Part shown: one piece after another, positions 59,960 through 64,000 of the stretch
Numbering within the stretch: the stretch's first letter is position 1
How the letters are laid out: every line of letters starts with the position of its first letter
Assembly: GCF_003014485.1 (NCBI RefSeq)
Contig: NZ_PYGA01000003.1
Location: 62,001 to 126,000, forward strand
Reading direction: 5' to 3'
From: Murinocardiopsis flavida
GTDB taxonomy: Bacteria; Actinomycetota; Actinomycetes; Streptosporangiales; Streptosporangiaceae
DNA: 64,000 bases
The notes under the pieces: model-generated
What the model saw: the letters and a program-made list of their open reading frames with translations, nothing else
Database searches by the model: none
What the model was told of the DNA's origin: nothing
Translations under genes and position numbers: made by a program

Positions 59960-61061
59960 ACTGACCGCCGACGACGCCCGATACGCCGTGCTCGGCGGTG
60001 GTGTGTTCGCCGCGGGAGGCGGCGGCTGGCTGCACCACGGCGAGCTGATGGGCGGCGCGGCGACGACGATGGGCCGCCCCGTGCTGGCGTCCGTCGCCGA
60101 GCTCCCCGCCGACAGCTGGGTGGCGACCGTCACCGCCATCGGGGCGCCCGCGGCCAAGGACTGGGAGATCCGGCCGGTCGACTACGTCGACGCGCTCAAG
60201 GCCCTCATGGCGGCGGCCGACCACCCCATCGCGGCGGTGATGACCGCGCAGAACGGCTACTCGACGACGCTGAACGGCTGGATCCAGTCCGCTGTGCTCG
60301 GGGTCAAGGTCCTGGACGCAGCGGGCGATATCCGGGCGCACCCGACCGGCAAGCTCGGCGCGCTCGGCCTCACCACCCGGCCCGGCTACATGTCGGTCCA
60401 GTCGGTCTCCGGCGGCAACCGCGCACTGCACGGCCACTTCCAGGCCGTCACCCGCGGCTCCTCGGTGACCTGCGACGACGTGCTCCGCGACATCTCGGTG
60501 CGCACCGGGGGCTTCATCGCGTCGGCGCGCAATCCGGTGGAGCTCGACTGGGTCCGCCGCAACGCCGCGCTCGGCGCGATCACCGCGGCGATCGACCTCG
60601 GCCGCACCATGGCCGACGCCGCGCCCGGCGGCGGCGCGGCCGTCATCGAGGCGGTGACCGCCGCCATCGGCGGCGCCGAGCTGGCCCGCGGCCCGCTCGC
60701 GCACGCGGCCCCGACGATCACCAAGGGCGGCTGGGACCACGGCGTGTTCCGGGTCGCCGACCACACCGTGCCCTACCTCAACGAGTTCATGGCCGTCGAC
60801 GCCGGGGGCGCGCGGCTGGCGAGCTACCCGGACATGATCGCGCTGCTCGCCGTCGACACCGGGCTGCCGCTGGCGGTCAAGGACGCGGTCGAGGGCATGG
60901 AGGTGGCGGTGGTCGCCGCGCCGGCGGCCGCGCTGCCGACGTCCGCCAGCGCCTGCGACGTCGGCGCGCTGCGGGAGGTCGAGGAGATCATGGGGATCGA
61001 CCTCGTGGCGTACCTGCCCGACGGGCTGCACGCCCCCGCGGGAGGCGGCGGTGCGCGCTGA
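59952..61061 (+). CDS. DUF917 family, likely S-methyl thiohydantoin desulfurase
   Basis: A 369-residue protein with the DUF917 opening YAVLGGGVFAAGGGGWLHHG, PTGKLGALGLTTRPGY and the C-terminal YPDMIALLAVDTGLPLAVKD. The family has been linked to hydrolytic removal of methanethiol from S-methyl thiohydantoins. The start overlaps the urocanase-like stop by eight bases. In this place it would turn the S-methyl-thiohydantoin into a hydantoin for the amidase at 56096. Confidence 0.85.
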   Translation: MRELTADDARYAVLGGGVFAAGGGGWLHHGELMGGAATTMGRPVLASVAELPADSWVATVTAIGAPAAKDWEIRPVDYVDALKALMAAADHPIAAVMTAQNGYSTTLNGWIQSAVLGVKVLDAAGDIRAHPTGKLGALGLTTRPGYMSVQSVSGGNRALHGHFQAVTRGSSVTCDDVLRDISVRTGGFIASARNPVELDWVRRNAALGAITAAIDLGRTMADAAPGGGAAVIEAVTAAIGGAELARGPLAHAAPTITKGGWDHGVFRVADHTVPYLNEFMAVDAGGARLASYPDMIALLAVDTGLPLAVKDAVEGMEVAVVAAPAAALPTSASACDVGALREVEEIMGIDLVAYLPDGLHAPAGGGGAR

Positions 61062-62316
61062 CGCCAGGGCGGGGCCGGCGCCCGACGCCGACCGCCTCTG
61101 GGCCGACCTCACCGCGCTGGCGGCGTACGCCGACCCGGATCTCGCGGGGTGGAGCCGCGAGGTCTTCACCGACCCCTACCGTGCCGCGCGGGCGTGGGTG
61201 CGCGCGCTGATGGCGGACGCCGGCCTGGCGACCTCGGTCGACGCGGTCGGCAACATCACCGGCCGGCTGCCCGGCACCCACGGCGGGGGACCGCCGATCG
61301 TCACCGGTTCGCACACCGACACCGTGCGCGGCGGCGGCCGGTTCGACGGCATCGTCGGCGTCCTCGGCGGCATCGAGGTGGCGCGGCGGCTGCGCGAGAC
61401 GGGCACCCGCCTGCGCCGCGACCTCGTCGTCGTCGACTTCCTCGGCGAGGAGGCGAACGGGTACGGGATCAGCTGCATGGGCAGCCGCGCGCTCGCCGGC
61501 ACCCTCACCGCCGCCCACCTCGACCGGCGCGACGCGGCAGGGGACCGCCTGGGCGACGCCATGGCGCGCTTCGGCGCCGACCCCGCCGCGTCCCTCGGCA
61601 TCGCGTGGCGGGGCGGCGTCCACGCCTTCGTGGAGCTGCACGTGGAGCAGGGGCCGCTGCTGGAGCGCGAGGGTGCCGAGGTGGGCGTGGTGACCGCCAT
61701 CGCGGGGATCGAGCGGCTGCTCGCGACCTTCGCGGGGCGGTCCGACCACGCCGGGACCACCCCCATGGGCGAGCGCGCCGACGCGCTGACAGCGGCGGCC
61801 GAGGCGGTCCTCACCGTGGAACGGGAAGGCTGCGGCGCCCCCGTCCACGGGGTCGCGACCACCGGCCGCATCGAGGGGGCCACGGGCGCGTTCAACATCG
61901 TCCCCGACCGCGCCCGCATCTGGGCGGAGTTGCGCAGCGTCGACCCGGGGTGGCTGGGCGGCGTGCGGCGGCGGGTGGCCGAGCGCATCGCCGCCGACGC
62001 GGCCCGGCGCGGCGTCGAGACCGGCATCGAGTGGCTGAACGACCAGCCGCCCGTGCCGGCGGACCGGGCGGTCCAGGACGTCATCGGCGGGGCTGCCGAC
62101 GGCCTGGGCGCATCATGGGCGCCGGTGCCCAGCGGGGCGGGGCACGACGCGGCGCACCTGGCCCGGCTCGGGCCCATGGGGATGGTCTTCATCCCCTCGC
62201 GCGGCGGCCGCAGCCACTGCCCCGAGGAGTGGACCGACCCCGCGCAGATCGCAACGGGGGTGCACGTCCTGGGCGACACCATCGTCCGGCTCGACGCGCT
62301 CGACCACGTGCGCTGA
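61051..62316 (+). CDS. M20-family N-carbamoyl amino acid amidohydrolase
   Basis: A 421-residue zinc hydrolase of the hydantoinase/carbamoylase group. Metal site GSHTDTVRGGGRFDG, DFLGEEANGYGIS, and VELHVEQGPLLE, then the dimerisation part with RSDHAGTTPMGERADA, and SGAGHDAAHLARLGPMGMVF. It releases ammonia and CO2 from a carbamoyl amino acid, here most likely N-carbamoyl-glutamate; allantoate is an alternative substrate. GTG 61051 overlaps the DUF917 gene by 11 bases. Last gene of the cassette. Confidence 0.9.
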   Translation: MRADARAGPAPDADRLWADLTALAAYADPDLAGWSREVFTDPYRAARAWVRALMADAGLATSVDAVGNITGRLPGTHGGGPPIVTGSHTDTVRGGGRFDGIVGVLGGIEVARRLRETGTRLRRDLVVVDFLGEEANGYGISCMGSRALAGTLTAAHLDRRDAAGDRLGDAMARFGADPAASLGIAWRGGVHAFVELHVEQGPLLEREGAEVGVVTAIAGIERLLATFAGRSDHAGTTPMGERADALTAAAEAVLTVEREGCGAPVHGVATTGRIEGATGAFNIVPDRARIWAELRSVDPGWLGGVRRRVAERIAADAARRGVETGIEWLNDQPPVPADRAVQDVIGGAADGLGASWAPVPSGAGHDAAHLARLGPMGMVFIPSRGGRSHCPEEWTDPAQIATGVHVLGDTIVRLDALDHVR

Positions 62317-62320
62317 ACGG

Positions 62321-62364
62321 CCGGGGCCGCGCCGCCAGGGAGTCCCCCGGCGGCGCGGCCCCGG
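62321..62364. terminator. Bidirectional terminator
   Basis: A perfect 16-base inverted repeat (62321-62336 with 62349-62364) around a 12-base loop lies between the convergent carbamoylase and crp genes, five bases after the carbamoylase stop and 15 before the crp stop. Confidence 0.85.
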
Positions 62365-62379
62365 CGCGGTGCCCTACGC

Positions 62380-63063
62380 CTAGCGCGCGCGGCGGCGCAT
62401 GCGCTCGATGTCGAGCAGCACGACCGCCTTGGCCTCGATGCGCAACCAGCCGCGCAGCGCGAACTCCGCCAGCGCCTTGTTGACGGTCTCGCGGGAAGCG
62501 CCCACGAGCTGGGCGAGTTCCTCCTGCGTGAGGTCGTGGTGGACGTGCAGGCCGTCCTCGCCCTCCTTGCCGAACCGCTCGGCGAGGTCGAGGAGCTGCT
62601 TGGCGACCCGGCCGGGGACGTCGGTGAAGACGAGGTCGGCCATGGTGTCGTTGGTGCGCCGCAGCCTTGCCGCCAGCGCCTTGAGCAGTTGCAGGCCCAC
62701 CTGGGGCTGGCTGCCGATGAACGGGCGGAGGTCGTCGTGGCCCAGGCCCGCCAGGACGGCGTCGGTGACCGCGATGGCGCTTGCCGTGCGCGGGCGGGGG
62801 TCGAACAGGGACAGCTCACCGAACATCTCGCTGGGGCCGAGCACGCCCAGGAGGTTCTCGCGGCCGTCCACAGCGGTGCGGGTCAGCTTGACCTTGCCGC
62901 TGAGGATGACGTAAAGGCGGTCTCCTTCGTCGCCCTCCGAGAACAGCGTCTGCCCCCGGCCGAGCCGGACCTCGCTCACCGAAGCGCGCAGCGCCGCGGC
63001 AGCATCGTCGTCCAGCGCTTCGAACAGAGGGGCCTTGCGCAGCACCTCGTTGGTCTCGTCCAC
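62380..63063 (-). CDS. crp: Crp/Fnr-family cAMP receptor protein
   Basis: A 227-residue regulator. The cyclic-nucleotide domain has the phosphate-binding cassette FGELSLFDPRPRTASAIAV with the key Glu and Arg, and the C-terminal winged helix is LTQEELAQLVGASRETVNKA. This is the main Crp of actinobacteria by sequence and by position next to nth. GTG 63063 has AAGGAGGA upstream. A good Crp site lies 32 bases before the start, suggesting autoregulation. Confidence 0.95.
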   Translation of the reverse strand: MDETNEVLRKAPLFEALDDDAAAALRASVSEVRLGRGQTLFSEGDEGDRLYVILSGKVKLTRTAVDGRENLLGVLGPSEMFGELSLFDPRPRTASAIAVTDAVLAGLGHDDLRPFIGSQPQVGLQLLKALAARLRRTNDTMADLVFTDVPGRVAKQLLDLAERFGKEGEDGLHVHHDLTQEELAQLVGASRETVNKALAEFALRGWLRIEAKAVVLLDIERMRRRAR

Positions 63064-63094
63064 CGCTTCCTCCTTGAAACCTGACCGCCACCAG

Positions 63095-63110
63095 TGTGAC
63101 GCATATCGCA
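63095..63110. promoter_or_regulatory. Crp binding site upstream of crp
   Basis: TGTGA-CGCATA-TCGCA matches the consensus TGTGA-N6-TCACA at nine of ten positions. It is centred about 40 bases upstream of the crp start codon on the minus strand, a place suited to autorepression or autoactivation. The gap to nth is 278 bases. Confidence 0.7.
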
Positions 63111-63329
63111 CCCGGGTGTGAAACCAGGTCGTTATCTCGGCTTGTCGCGATGGTTCGGACCAGCCCGTCACAGCCGACACGGACATCAATGATCTTAGAG
63201 GCACGAACGCCCGGAGGCGGGCGTGCCCCGCCCCATTCACCTCGATGCCGACCGGAATTCGTGCCGCGGCCCGCCCGGGGGCCGCCGGACGGCGCCCACC
63301 GTGATGCAGCGCGCACCGCCCGCGGTCCG

Positions 63330-63335
63330 TAGGCT
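63330..63335 (+). promoter_or_regulatory. -10 element of nth, leaderless-type
   Basis: TAGGCT lies six bases before GTG 63342 with no ribosome site, the same layout as at 10102, 21345 and 38976. Confidence 0.5.
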
Positions 63336-63341
63336 TTGGGC

Positions 63342-64000
63342 GTGCCCCGCCATACTGCCGCCACCGCCCCGGCCGCCGCGAAACCCAGCACAGCGGCCGG
63401 TTCCGACACACCCTCGGGTGAGTCGCGCCTCGCCCTGGTGCGCCGGGCCCGGCGGATCAACCGGGAGCTGGTCCGGCTCTACCCCGATGCCCACTGTGAG
63501 CTTGATTTCACCACGCCGCTCGAACTGACCGTCGCCACGATCCTCTCGGCCCAGTGCACCGACAAGCGCGTCAACGCGGTGACCCCCTCGCTGTTCGCGC
63601 GCTACCGCACCGCAGCCGACTACGCGGCCGCCGATCGCGGCGAGCTCGAAACCCTGATCCGGTCGACCGGCTTCTTCCGCTCGAAGGCGAACAACATCAT
63701 CAAGCTCGGCCAGGAGCTGTGCGAGCGGCACGGCGGCGAGGTGCCCGACCGGCTCGACCGGCTCGTGAAGCTGTCCGGTGTGGGGCGCAAGACCGCCAAC
63801 GTCGTCCTCGGCAACGCGTTCGGGGTGCCCGGTATCACCGTCGACACCCACTTCGGGCGGCTGGCGCGGCGCCTGCGCTGGACCGGCGCCACCGACCCCG
63901 TGAAGGCCGAGCACGACATCGGCGCGCTGTTCCCGCCCAAGGAGTGGACCCTGCTGTCGCACCGCATCATCTGGCACGGCCGCAGGGTCTGCCACTCCCG
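63342..64000 (+). CDS. nth: Endonuclease III, 5' part
   Basis: DNA glycosylase/AP lyase that removes oxidised pyrimidines. 219 codons are inside the window and the frame is open at its right edge. After an Ala/Thr-rich N-terminal ~25 residues come [20 protein letters not shown], the helix-hairpin-helix [20 protein letters not shown] with the catalytic Lys, and [14 protein letters not shown] with the catalytic Asp. The first iron-sulfur Cys is in GRRVCHS at the edge. GTG 63342 is set by the -10 element and the family start. Confidence 0.95.
   Translation, partial: MPRHTAATAPAAAKPSTAAGSDTPSGESRLALVRRARRINRELVRLYPDAHCELDFTTPLELTVATILSAQCTDKRVNAVTPSLFARYRTAADYAAADRGELETLIRSTGFFRSKANNIIKLGQELCERHGGEVPDRLDRLVKLSGVGRKTANVVLGNAFGVPGITVDTHFGRLARRLRWTGATDPVKAEHDIGALFPPKEWTLLSHRIIWHGRRVCHS

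Noticed and set aside
56096-62316. Allantoin degradation cluster linked to the allantoicase at 11 kb
   Set aside because: The urocanase-like and DUF917 genes have no role in allantoin breakdown, and allantoicase and allantoate amidohydrolase would be redundant. The genes are 44 kb apart.

Overview
The window is about 70% GC, with dense codon-biased genes, GTG starts and many leaderless-looking promoters. A WhiB regulator, the bacterial proteasome activator Bpa, an F420/PPOX-type protein and a SARP regulator all point to a filamentous actinomycete. Nocardiopsaceae or Streptosporangiales is my guess; nothing in the window proves the family.

Layout. 1-5.8 kb: 3' end of serS, bpa, a quinone oxidoreductase, a proline-rich MinD/ParA-like ATPase, and tRNA-Ser(UGA). 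5.9-12.3 kb: a split AtuA pair with a CitMHS transporter and LysR regulator, then a second LysR gene and allantoicase. 12.3-20.1 kb: a second sliding clamp (DnaN paralogue), small enzymes, an intergenic DnaA-box cluster, a secreted peptidoglycan-binding protein, and an ECF41 (SigJ-like) sigma factor with its FAD oxidoreductase neighbour. 20.4-29.7 kb: Nudix hydrolase, membrane proteins, a run of three membrane-anchored exported proteins, a SARP regulator and a MarR gene. 29.8-31.8 kb: a Ro60/Rsr (TROVE) gene with three tandem Y-RNA-like units upstream on the same strand; two of them are circularly permuted tRNA mimics. 32.0-45.9 kb: accessory genes, namely an internally duplicated unknown protein, a GntR-double ABC transporter operon, AraC and GlxA-type regulators, a hydrolase, an FAD oxidoreductase with a membrane partner, and an NmrA-type reductase. 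46.0-64 kb: a conserved actinobacterial block (tRNA-Pro, metallophosphoesterase, YqeY, PASTA penicillin-binding protein, WhiB, two ArsA/Get3-like ATPases, DUF4177, RidA, Nudix, metallo-beta-lactamase, Crp, nth). From memory its order matches Mycobacterium tuberculosis Rv3674c-Rv3683. Between the metallo-beta-lactamase gene and crp sits a five-gene catabolic cassette.

How the genes work together. The cassette (hydantoinase-like, IclR, urocanase-like, DUF917, carbamoylase) reads as a route from S-methyl-thiourocanate through a hydantoin to glutamate, the lower part of S-methyl-ergothioneine breakdown. The sigma factor and its neighbour each have an exact copy of TGTCACA-N16-CGTC, which predicts autoregulation plus one adjacent target and fixes the sigma start as leaderless. 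The Rsr gene and its RNAs probably form one unit, with a 12-bp hairpin touching the rsr start codon as a possible terminator or attenuator.
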